Positions 51,058 to 62,000 of a stretch of DNA of 64,000 nt are shown here, piece after piece. Every line of letters starts with the position of its first letter. Within the stretch, counting starts at the first letter, position 1. The notes under the pieces are model-generated. The model had not been told where the DNA came from. It saw only the letters and a list, made by a program, of their open reading frames with translations, and searched no databases. The stretch is from Agelaius tricolor (lineage: Eukaryota; Chordata; Aves; Passeriformes; Icteridae). The position numbers and the translations under genes were made by a program. The stretch is taken from assembly GCA_023055355.1 (NCBI GenBank), contig JALJCS010000002.1, forward strand, positions 8,270,001 through 8,334,000. The letters run 5' to 3'.

Positions 51058-51111
51058 GAGCGCGTTAGGCTGGCGGGGCGGCGCGCGGCGGGGCGCGCAG
51101 AGCGCGCGGGG

Positions 51112-51144
51112 ATGCGGCGGGGCGCGGAGACGGCGCAGCCATGA
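51112..51144 (+). CDS. Upstream ORF overlapping the NEDD9 start codon
   Basis: An ATG with G at -3 opens a ten-residue frame (MRRGAETAQP) that ends in TGA at 51142-51144. The stop overlaps the NEDD9 ATG as ATGA, so termination and main initiation occur one base apart. If the leader includes 51112, this short frame could lower NEDD9 translation or feed it by re-initiation. The peptide itself is unlikely to have a function. The layout is seen directly. That the uORF is transcribed and used is inference. Confidence 0.45.
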   Translation: MRRGAETAQP

Positions 51145-51152
51145 AGTACAAG
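51141..51152 (+). CDS. NEDD9: NEDD9 first coding exon (codons 1-4), 5' partial gene
   Basis: ATG AAG TAC AAG encodes MKYK and is followed at once by the splice donor GTGAGC (51153-51158), so the exon ends in phase 0 after four codons. Vertebrate NEDD9 (HEF1/CAS-L) begins MKYK, with its SH3 domain starting in exon 2. The paralogue BCAR1, as I recall it, also has a four-codon first coding exon. NEDD9 is a roughly 830-residue cytoplasmic docking protein of focal adhesions. It couples FAK and Src kinases to Crk signalling in migration and lymphocyte integrin responses, and it scaffolds Aurora A at the centrosome. Initiation context is good (GCC before ATG, G at -3). The rest of the gene lies past 64,000. 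The call rests on only four residues plus gene architecture and CpG-island context, so another gene starting MKYK cannot be fully excluded. Confidence 0.72.
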
Positions 51153-52755
51153 GTGAGCGCGGCGGGCGAGGAGCCCGCACCGCACCGCAGGCGGGGGTCC
51201 GACCGCTCGGGGCTCCCCTCCGCACCTCCCCGAGGCGAGCCGTGTGCCCGCGGGGCGGCCAGGTCTCCCTTCTGCCCTCCGCTGCGCTGCCTCCGGGCGC
51301 AGAGCCCCGGGAGGGTGTCCGCGGGGAGTGGGAAACGAGGGGGCAGCGAAGGGGTCGGGCTGCGGGGGCCCCCCGGGTGCTGTGTCGGTGTTGGCGGTGC
51401 AGGGAGAAGGAGCTCCTCTCGCTTTCCCCGCTGGTGCCGGCCCTGGATAACGGGGTGAGCCCGGGATCGCGGGAAAAGTGGCGTGATGGCCAGGCGCGTT
51501 TGGGACAGGTACCCCGATCCTCCCCGGGAGCTCATTCACCTCCTTCCAGGCGCTTGTGGATGTTTCCTTATCACGGTGCGGTCTGTTTGATGCATCACAA
51601 GCGAGGGAAAAAAAAAACCCAAACGTTTTTTAGAAATTGGTAACCTATCCCCCGTATTAATTCCTATCATCCCCGCTTATTCAATAATCGCTTTTAGCGA
51701 CCTTTTACCAGAGGGGGTTGTGGTTGGTTGGTTTTTTGGGTTTTTTCCCAAAAGACACAAATGTAGAGCCTTTTGTCCTAATATTACTCAAAAACTTCTG
51801 GGCAAGGTACAGAATTGCCCACGGGGCATTAGATTACTGTACAGACATACCGTAATCTTGTGCGATTGGAAAAAAAGGGGGAGGGAAGGAAAAACTTTCC
51901 TTGCCCTGCCAAAAATAACTTCAGCGTCAATAAAAAGGTGATTTTGGAAATGTCACACGCTATATACTTACTTGGAGACTGAGTTGCTTTGGAAGTGAAG
52001 TCCATCTCTGTACTAAACTGAGGCAGCTTGGTGTGAAAGGGTGCTGATGGAGTGGCAGTGTGTGTGAGAAGTACAGTGATACCCAGGTAAATGTGCAGGG
52101 ATTTTTGTGCTCTTCTGTACATCTCTGAGCTCAGGCCAAGTTTTCAGGGTCTCTCAAGCCAAACTTTGGGAAAGGTCAGAGTTAAGTTTCCAAAGCAACT
52201 GCCAGTTTCTCCATCTCATGGAAAAACAAGGGAAAAGAAATTGTGTTAGATGTGGGTTGCCAAAGGTAATCCATGGCTTTTTTTTTTTATTATTATTTTA
52301 AATTGTGTCTCAAACAACTGACTGATTTGAAGTCTGAGATAAAATCCATCTCTTCTCTTCTATCTGCTCCACCTCTGATCAGCCCAGGTAGACTTTATAC
52401 CTGCCTAGAGAAGGTGTTACTCTGAGCAGAAAACATCAGGCACTCAAGGGTAGAAGAGCAGTGTCACTGTTAGTCCAAAGCTCACAAACTGCTTTCAGGC
52501 TGCCCAGGGCCAAGGAACACTTGTATTCCAGCAGCAAAATAATGGTCCTGTATAGTTATACAGCTTCCTGATTTCTTGTATGTAGGCCAGTGGCCCTGCA
52601 AGAACAGGGACAAATAAGGTGGCTCAAAAGGGGGAAGTCTTCCCTGCTCTGTAATGTTTCCTTTGCCCTGTATTGTGGGAATGAGGATTTTGGATTTGGT
52701 TTGTGATTACATAATTCTAGACAGAGAAGACTAGACAGAGAAAGAGCAAGCCATT

Positions 52756-52776
52756 AAAAATAAATAAATAAAAAAG
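52756..52776. repeat. AAAT simple repeat
   Basis: Adenine-rich run with about three TAAA units. Low-complexity intronic DNA. Confidence 0.85.
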
Positions 52777-52989
52777 AGAAGACTGAGGGGTTTGGCCTCA
52801 AAAACCTTCTAGCTGGATTACAGTGTTTACTTTCCCTGGGAAATGTGAAGTAGTTACAGTGTTTAACTGGGACAAACATTCTTAGAGCTATTTCTTATCC
52901 CTAGAGTAATACACAAAGAAAATACCTGCACATTCAGTCTTTGTTCTTTCTGTATTTTCTCCCTTTCTTTTATCTTCCTATAGGAAAAC

Positions 52990-53004
52990 TTTTTTTTTTT
53001 TTTT
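52990..53004. repeat. T15 homopolymer
   Basis: Fifteen uninterrupted thymines within NEDD9 intron 1. No exon follows it, so it is not serving as a recognisable acceptor tract. Confidence 0.95.
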
Positions 53005-56000
53005 TAAATTAATTGTACACATGAAATAAAGGAACAGAGAATGCTAATGGCCTGCCTGGGGACAAATCATCACTTCAGAGGAGGCTTAGCATCCAGGTGC
53101 ACATTTGGCTCTGTTTACCTGCTCACAGTGTTATACTGGGGCCTGTCATTCCTTCCTTTCATTGTAATAGTCTGTAAGGCCTCATTTGAAGAAATTATTG
53201 AAATGCTCATTATAGTTTAATACAGAGTTTTAACAGTAGGACAGAACAGGAACTGATTCATGGGTGAGACCCTGAATATGTCTCTCCATCACTCATGACT
53301 TTGCTTTCAGTGTGACTAAACCCAAGGTCATTTCTGGTCTAGAAATCCTTTTGGTACACAATCTATACATTTTTTATTCAGACATTTTCAAAACTTGTTC
53401 CCTCCCTCTCTTCCTTCATCTAAGCTTCTTTTATTGTCCATTGCATTTTTCCATTTTAACACTCAAGTCTGAATCCTCTGAAAGGCAAAATCCCTGTGGA
53501 TTTAAGCAAGTTCAGAATTTTACCTTAAATATGTCTCTACACCACTGTCTAGCTTTTGCACACTGTGAGAAATTCAGTGATTCTGTGACTATTTAAAGCA
53601 AAGAGAAATTTAACCCCAGGTCAGGTCCTGCTCTCCCATTCATGTACTACTTAAATGACTGAGAACACAGAATTTATTTTAACTGAGCTATGGAAAGATG
53701 GGAAAGGTTAAGCATAAGAAATACTTGTGTTGGTTTGGAGCACTTCTTAGTCCTGCTTGTCTAAAAACTGCTTTCAGAAGTAATTCCTGTAGGGGTGCAG
53801 TTGCATGAGGGCAACACCTCAGTTCTTTGATGACAACAGCTTGCTTTTGAGCTAAATCCCCATGTACAATAAAACTGCACCCCATCAAGTTCTCACAGGA
53901 CTCCATTCCAGTGTTCTGTAATCCAGGAGTAGGGTCAGCCCTTTCTGAAACCAAACACAGGCTGTGACTCCAAGGATGGAGCAGTTACAGCTAGCTACAA
54001 TGTACTCTGTAGCAACAGAAATTCCAGTGGGTTTCCATGATGAGGGAAGGACATGGATAGGAGAGGGTGTATCTGGCTCCCAATTCCTGCACTCTTATCT
54101 CAGGCAATAAAAGTGCAACAGAAGCAAAAGGGAGAAGACATTATCATAACAAGGCTTTTGTAGCTGGGTGGCTGTTCACATGGAAGACAAAATAAGAGGG
54201 GGAAGGAAGGAAGAAAAGGGGATTTGTCTGTTTACTAAAACTTCCAAATGGTGAAAGAGGAGAGGAAAAAAACCCTGCATTCCTTACCTCATTTAAGCCA
54301 AAAGGAATGACGTAGATGTGAAGTATGAGGTCTTGATTATCTATTTTTAGATAATTTGTTGGGCAAGGAAGAAACCTAAATAGGGTTCGAAATGCCTGCC
54401 ATTTGTGCTAAGGCACAGTCCTGTAATATATAGACTTGATTACAATGTCTGCACGCCAAGACAAACAAAATAGTGTCCCTGGGAAGAAATACAATATTCC
54501 CAACCAGAAGTGCTTGTGAAAAGCTGCTTGTAACCCTGGCAATGAAAGACTTTGAGTGTTGGACCATGTAAAAGGAAAAGAACTGTCTGTACTTTATTAA
54601 CCAAATCCTCTCTGTTTCATTTATTCCTTCTGCCTCTTCGTTCACTTTTTTTTTTCAGTATCTCAGCAATCACAGGGTGGCAATCTAACTCAGAAGTAAA
54701 TAGGAACTGTAAAGTCTTGTAAAATGTAGTTAGGAGAAGAACAAACTGACAAGGGGAAAACCTGTCCAAGTTTGTGCCGTCTCTTTTACTGCAATGAGTT
54801 TAGAATGGAAGTTTCATGATTTTTCTCTCACCTGTGCACCTACAGGATGAGGTGGCTGAGGTCTAGCAGGGTCAGACCCAAGTCAGCAGCAACACCAGTG
54901 AGATGTAGCCAGAAGGACTGTTCCCTTCATAAAGCTTGGAGGGCCACTGTCATTCTCAGTTCTGGCTGTAGCCTCTGTGTGCCCTCCTTCCCCTCCCGTA
55001 CTCCCCCTGTAGATTTATATTTGTATACTTAACAGAGGAGAGTGCCCCACTGCCCCAGGGTAGCTGAGAAACTCAACACACAATTGAGTGCACAATTGTG
55101 TCCACTTGCCCTACCAAAGTCTTGGTAGGACAGCAGAGTGCTTTTACTTCTGTTTTATAATGGAGCTGCTGAGGCTTAGGGATGTTACAGTGCTTTTTTC
55201 AGAGGAAGAATAAGAGCCATCACAAAGCACTGCAGCCAACAGCATGCAGTTTTTTTACCTGATTTCTAAACTTGTGTCTTTTTATGCTAACAGCTGCTCC
55301 TGAGTAATGTAGCTGTGAATCAATTGAATCAGAAACTGGCAGCCTAATCTGTCTCTGTCCAGTAGTTCCTAGTGTTTGATGGGGAAGCAGAACTACCAAA
55401 TGAACAGCCTTCCTTATTTTATTGATTGTTCCATTTGATTCTAGATAGAGCAAGAGGCATTAGATACTTGTCTGGGAGGGTTTTACTTTTGCTTTTGCAG
55501 ATGTTGCAGGTTGCACGTTAGAGTCCTACTTGGCCTAGAGGTATCTTGACTCAACTCTACTGATTCCAAACAGTGCCATACTATCAAAATACCTCATCGA
55601 CAGGGACCTATCAGATCAGAGAGCAGGAGAGCTGTCTAATAGTAAGACTTTATGGAAACATCTTCTGCAAAGGGAAAATGAAAGCACATTTCAATGGTTA
55701 TTGTCTTAGGCTGCAGGACTGTGCTATTTTGCAGAATATAGTCTAGACATCAGAGAAGTCTCATGATGTGTTATTGGGACCTTGCTAAATTTTTGGAACA
55801 CAGTTCCTAAGACTACCGACAAACTCATCTTTGGAATCTTACCATCTCAAGCCCAGCAACAAGTGGGGTTAGAAGACTAACTTGCACTGATATCTGATCA
55901 CTGAACACTGAACTCCTGTGTGTGGTGTCTGGGGAGACATTTGTATTAGTGTATAGCCTGTGCTCCACTATAAGTACCAGAGTAATTGCAGCAAGGCCAG

Positions 56001-58951
56001 GTGCATCTAGAAAGGTAGAAAACCAGGATCATAGAGCTTCCTACATGTCCTATTGCTGTTATCAAAGGTGTTAAGGGCATGGGAGTGCCTTCTGCACACA
56101 ATAGATGGGCTTAGGTCACTTAAGGGCCAATGGGAAGTCACTTTTGCCATGCTTATTTTATTTGGACTAACTTATTACAGCATTTAAATACTTAAATCCC
56201 ATTCATACCAGCAGCAATTAGGAACTCACCTGTCTCCCAGGGTCCAGAGTTTAATTCTATTTTTAAAGCAACATGAGTGCTTTAGAGGAGTATGCAGTCT
56301 CAGCCTTGGCTGCAGCACTTGTGGAGGACTCTTATCTTGCACTGTTCCAATTTCTGGCTGCTCTTGATGGAGACAAGTAGCTGAACTTCTTAGGACATAA
56401 AAGCCCACACGCCTCTGCAGGAAACCACTTTCAGTGACATTTGGAATCACAAATGCATAAGTCACTTTTGAAGAGGCTTCTTTTCATAACAGATGCTCTC
56501 TGAGCATCCATGAAAGTAGTGGACATCCCCTGTTAGAGCAGTACTCTGCCCCTGGAAGGTGCTTTATGCCAAGCCTTCAGTGGGCTTGATCAGATACTCC
56601 TCTGGGACTGTATTATGAAAATAGTATTTATGGCAGGTATTGAGCAATGTTTATTAAGTCAGGCCACTGCTAAGAAAAGCTGCATGTAGAGGTACTTCTG
56701 CCTGTAAATGGCTGCAACTCTCAGCATCAGTGAAGCTGGGTCACTTTATAGCAGCTCAGAGTGCAGCCTCTGCATATTATTGCCTGATTATCACAGCCTG
56801 CTCTTGGCAAGTGCCCGTTTTCTTTTGCCTTTTGGTCTAGACATTACAGTAGTGGAAACTGTCTTAATTTTAAGGAGCTCATTTTTCCCCAGCAGATTTG
56901 GACGTAGTTTGTGCTTGACATGAAACAGGGCTGCTAAAACTATAGTTCACACTCCTAGAAACACAAGTGCGTAGCATGACAAAAATTGTATATTTTTTTT
57001 GTCTATAGGGATGAGGCCTATTCTCGCCTTTCTATTTTTATGTTGGTTTTGAAAACACTTTCTTCACAGTCAGAGTGGATCAGCCTGCCAGAAAAGGAAG
57101 AGAAATAAGAATGGGTTTACTCTACAGGAATGCAAGTCAGCACATCAGAAGCCCTTTCTTAAGCAGGCCTCATCGACAGCAAGGTTGAAAATTTTAGCAA
57201 TACCATAAATCATTTATCTTAGAAAATGCTGAAGGAGCCTAGGATCAAATCTCAGTTCTTCCAAAGCAAATGACCTGCTTATCTGAAGACAGAGAGAGGA
57301 AGATACAGACCATTAAAAAATCAATAATTCTCTTTTTAAAGAAGTTTCTGATCCAAAGGGTTAAGTACAAGACAACCAGAAGTGTGCATTCTGTTTAAGA
57401 TACAGCTAGCAGTAGGTGGTGTCATCAATGTCCTTGTCCTGTGGACTTTACATCCAGTTAAAATGCTTAGGGTAATAAACCAATTTTTACTGCTACAGAA
57501 GGGCGTATTTACAAGCAGATATCTTCTTTGTTTTCTGTCTCTCTTTTTATACTGCTTTATTTTATTTGCAGCCCAGGAACTGCCTAAACCAATCTCTCAC
57601 AAGATCAAGATCTTACATGATGAAGCTGAAGTTGTGCTTCAGCCTGAGATTGAGCAGAGTAACCAGAGCTGCTTAAAACTCATTTGCACCTTCACCATCC
57701 CTCTTCTCTGGGGGTACACTTACCCTGAAAATGTCAGCTTGCCAAAATCGAGCTGTTCTGGGAGGCTTGTTGACTTTTGGCCACTGCCCTTTAGGATGGA
57801 GATGGCTCTGACTGGACCTGGCAAACATCAGCTGCCAGCCAGGCTTGGCTCCCCTGGAATTCTCATTCACAGGCAATGTGCCTCCTGTCCCACCAGCCTG
57901 CTGAGGGCTGGAAGCAGCCTGGAAAGAGGAGTTCCTGAGCTTGTTTTTCTTTAGTTAGCTGGACTCTCAGGGCATCCCAAATTGTAGCTGCTGTGTAGTA
58001 TCCCAGATGGTGACACTAAATTGACAGTGCAGGATGGCTTTCCCTTCTAATGAATTTTTTGGTTTTTTGAGAGACCTGGGTGAAGAAAGGCATGTCCTGG
58101 TTCATCGAGATTCTAGACTTAAAAAAAAAAAAATTAAAAAACATACTTTTAAAGCTGAAGCCATCAAACAAGTAAGTTGGTGGCAATACTGAGGTCCTGT
58201 GTCTACACAGCTATGGTTTCTTGACAATCAAGTTGGAATTGTTTCCCCAGAGCCACAGAAGGAAGGGTTAATTTTGGAAAAAGGGTTTGGGTTTGTTTTT
58301 TTTTTTTTTAAGGAAACTTTGTCTGGGAGAGGACTGCTCACAAATGCCAGAAACTGGAAAACTGAGAACTCAAAACACACGTTTTGGGATTCTTTCTTTC
58401 CGTACTTTTTTTTCCCCCTTCTGCTCTGCTTCTTCAATTCTTTAGCATTTAACATCCGATCTCCTTTCATTAAGTTTTTAATTGCTTGCCTGAGGGAAAG
58501 AGGTTAAGTTTTACATCTGCTTTTTGATTCTGATGTACTGTGGTTTAATCACAGTGAGATCATATTTACTCTAAGGGTATTGTTTGCATGCTTGGTTTTT
58601 TTTTTCCCTCTCTCCCTGTTGATGTCACAAAAGGCATACAGCCCTCAGACAGATTTGAAAAGGCCTTTTAAAGTCATGGAACAAGATCACACCCTTCCTT
58701 GGGTGGGGGGGGAAAGGAAACCGGTTACGAGGGTGAAACATACACAGAAAGCTTAGTGAGTTAGGTGTGGTGGAATTTCCCAAAATATTAATAGATCTTG
58801 AAGGTAAGTCAGGGGATGTGATTTGTATTCCCAGAGAGAGCAAAGAGGATGCTATTTCGGCCCTCCTGTAAAACCCCAGGAGCTCAGGGGCAATGAGAGG
58901 AATGAATACGTGATGAGCGGATCAGCGCTCTGCCTGGCTGTAGGTGTTTCT

Positions 58952-58970
58952 GTCGCACGCTGTGTGCGAC
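58952..58970. repeat. Perfect 7-bp inverted repeat with CpGs
   Basis: GTCGCAC (58952-58958) and its complement GTGCGAC (58964-58970) flank a five-base spacer. It lies in a small CpG-bearing patch inside intron 1. It could be a palindromic factor site or chance. Confidence 0.7.
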
Positions 58971-59030
58971 GCCTGTGATGGCAGCAGTGCAGGGTGGGTG
59001 GTGTGCAGCCCAGCAGCGCCCTGCTCGGTG

Positions 59031-59056
59031 CCAGGCTGTTGTCCCAGGCTGTTGTC
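59031..59056. repeat. Exact tandem duplication of 13 bp
   Basis: CCAGGCTGTTGTC occurs twice back to back with no mismatch. This is a recent short duplication within intron 1. Confidence 0.95.
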
Positions 59057-62000
59057 CTGAAGGGCACTGTCCCAGCCGTGCCCCTTGGCCCTGGAGCCAG
59101 GACCGCTGCATCCAGCTGGCTGCGCACAGGGAAAGGGAGTGCCCTGCTCCCTTTGAGCTCCTCCTGCTCTATGCCATTCACGTGTGGTTTGGGAGGAGGT
59201 ACAGCCCTGGCAGCATCAGAAACACCTTATTTAACACTGAGGATATTATGTTTCTGTGATTACCTTTGTAATGTTTCTCACCCCCTCTAATTGAAATGAA
59301 ACGGGGCAAGCCAATAAACCAAAACTCAGTCAACAGATGAAAGAATATCGTCTGAGCAAACAGAGACAGCAGAGACAGCCTGAGTTGTTTTTTTTCCTTC
59401 TTGCCAATGTAGAATTATCTTTTTGTTGCTCTCAATAGATATGGAGCCAGAAATCTTTCTTTTCAACTCACTATTCCATTGGGAAACATCAGGCATGGCA
59501 ATAAGCTGATGCACTCAGTGCAGAATTGTGAAGTATTTTATTCACACAGGCTGGAGCACCAGTTAGGATCTTTGTTCTATCCTTCATTTTCACATTTTTC
59601 CTTCTTTACTTCCCCCCATACTCACTTTTTTAGCCTCTTCCTTCTTTCATAGACATGCATTTGGATTCCCTCCCAAGCTGCAGGTTCACTGCTGTGCCTC
59701 AGTTTCGCAAACTACTTTGCCAACTACCTACAAAAAAAAAATGGATACACAAATATCTCCTATTTTCTTAAAATTAGCAGTTTTGGTGCAGCAAAAAATG
59801 TTCTCAGACCAGAGCGCTGTCAGTCTCTCACATGTTTCTGTCACTTGTGAATCCTGGTCTTGGGTGAACCAATGGGCCACATCAGCATCTTCGGTAGGAG
59901 TGTGAAGTGCCTGAGCCCTACTTGTTCTGCTCGGTGCTTGCCCACCCTGCTTGGTGGAGTGTTGTGTCTGCAAAAACTGGCAGTGAATATTCCAGAGCAT
60001 GACAGCCATAGTGCCTACTTTGGCTTACCCAAGTGTGGTCCTGTAAGAAAGAGAATGTTCCTATTTTTCCTCCTTAACTTTCTGTGTAACTTGTCTCACT
60101 ACCAAAAAAAAAAGTCCCAGCCAGGGCCAACTCTGAAAATCAGGCCTCTCAGGCAGACAGAGGGGCTGGGACAACTTGGTGGAACAATGAAATAAGGCAC
60201 TTGGCTCTCTGCCCTGCAGAAAGAAGGTTTTCCACATCTCAACCTCCAGGCAGCTTGGTCTGCTTTAGCATGACTAACAGCCTGTGTTGCAGAGATGCAC
60301 AGGACCAGAGAGTAAGGATACTTAGGGTGGATAAAGACCTCTCCTCCTTATGGCTCTGCTGGGTCTGTTGGCTCACAGCTCTTTCATTAGCTGTGAAGCC
60401 AGTCTTCCAAAGCTGTGCATGGAAAACTGCCTTAATTTCCATCCAGCTGGACTTGGAATTGTTTGGGTGAGCAGTGCTTGACCAGAGAAGTATCTTTGCT
60501 AAACCAAAAACTTGTGGGTTTTGGTGTTAGAAAGCAAGAGAGTGCCTCAAAAGTAGATCTATAGGCTTTGCCTGAGGAGTGAACTGAAGCATTACCATGG
60601 TGAGCATTTGCTGCTGGGCTCCTTATTTTGTCATTAGCTGAGAGCCAGGAGCTCAGAGTTCCAGAGCCAGGCACAGGCTGGGTGCTCGGGGCCTTTCCCC
60701 TGCTGCAGCTGCAGTAGCTGTGAGCCCTGCTAGTGCAGAGGCTCTTTGATAGGGGCTGTGGTAGCACTTCCTGCATCCTCTCTGTAGCTGTACACTTCAT
60801 CTTGACATAAAGAGCAAAAGCCTGCACACATTTGTTGCTCGCAATGAGTTGTTTCAGGTCTGTACATGGATGGGGGCTGTTATGGCCAAGCGTTGCCATT
60901 TCATAGTCCCTTCCCCATGTCACTGCCCACAGGGCCCCGCCCAGGAACATACCAGGGCAGCTTTGTGTCTATCAGGTACTGCCTTTGCTGTTCACACTAC
61001 CTTCTTCCAGATTTGAGCAGACCAGCAAAAGACATTTCTCAAAGCTTAATGTCTTATTCAGTGACCTTTGTCAACTTCTGTTAAGTAGCCTTTGTGATAG
61101 GTTGCTTGTTACAGATAGACCTGTTACCTACTGTGCCTCAAGAGTTGCTTTCCTTGCCAACACAGCACAATGAATGCTTTATTTCAGGGGCAGTGACAGT
61201 GAGAAATAGAAAAGGAGAAAAGAACCAAAGTTAAACTGTCCAATGACTCTTGCACTGAAACCCTTGTGTCAAGAAGCCACAATAGATCTAAAATTTTCCT
61301 TTCTTCTACCAGCCCTGCTTGTATCTCAGAATAAAACTCACTTTTTACAGTGTTTTCAGAACAATCCTTTTATCTCACAGGCAGATCATTACTGTTGGGC
61401 CTAATGCAGCCCTACAAGGGTATGTAAATGCTTAAGCTTACTTTGCAATAGCAGTCATTAATTTTTAAGAAATCTATAAGATGGGAATCTGTATCAAAAA
61501 TATTATGAGATGGATAACTAAAAGTCATCCAACCAAAATTAAGCTACTGGTTTGTTCACAGACGTTGCCCCCACCTTTCCTTCCTTTGTTCCTCCCTTCC
61601 TACTCCCAAGCTAAACATAGGAGAGAAGCTGTTTGTCATTTTAAGAAACAGTTTGCCCAGTAATAGAAAAAAGGAGTCCCACCCTCTTTCAGTGAAGAGC
61701 AGAGGCAATTTTCCCAGTCCTGTTTGCACATAAACTCTACACACAGGAAGCAATATTATAAAATACAAGACAAAGCCGAACCAAACAATACGCCTCAGCA
61801 GCCAAGCACAGAGCGGGGATCAGTATCCTCATATTGCACCTCTGAGGGATGCAGCAGGAATCCTTTGAGCTTATGGTTGGTTGAGCCTTTTCCTCGAGCG
61901 TTCATTCATCGTGGAGCTGGCTGAGAGGAGTCAAGTGGGCAGCCCTGTGCTGGGAGCTTGGCACCGCCGCGCTGGGCCCTTAAAGAGACCATTGTGTTTA

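Larger units (their letters stand above)
50800..51550 (+). promoter_or_regulatory. NEDD9: CpG island promoter of NEDD9
   Basis: About 750 bases of very GC-rich, CpG-dense DNA surround the first coding exon, in sharp contrast to the AT-rich flanks. No TATA box is visible, which fits a CpG-island promoter with dispersed start sites. Visible elements in order: GC boxes at 50986-51010 within a G-quadruplex-capable run, octamer-like ATGCAAAC at 51030-51037 and perfect octamer ATGCAAAT at 51050-51057. The transcription start cannot be fixed from sequence. It is probably between about 51,000 and 51,110, because starts further upstream would put several extra ATGs in the leader. Confidence 0.85.

Noticed and set aside
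50713..51225. 170-codon minus-strand frame over the CpG island
   Set aside because: Its C-terminal part is antisense-read CR1 and the rest is CpG-island shadow. Overlapping minus-strand frames of similar length occur in the same place.
51153..51458. Continuation of the MKYK frame past the donor as protein
   Set aside because: The GTGAGC after codon 4 is a consensus splice donor, and the downstream residues have no resemblance to the NEDD9 SH3 domain.
50819..51643. 274-codon plus-strand open frame across the CpG island
   Set aside because: It is an artefact of GC-rich DNA having few stop codons. It is rich in Arg, Gly, Ala and Pro, crosses the NEDD9 start in another frame and runs into the intron.
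60432..60950. 172-codon minus-strand open frame in intron 1
   Set aside because: No recognisable domain, ordinary intronic composition and overlapping frames on the plus strand.
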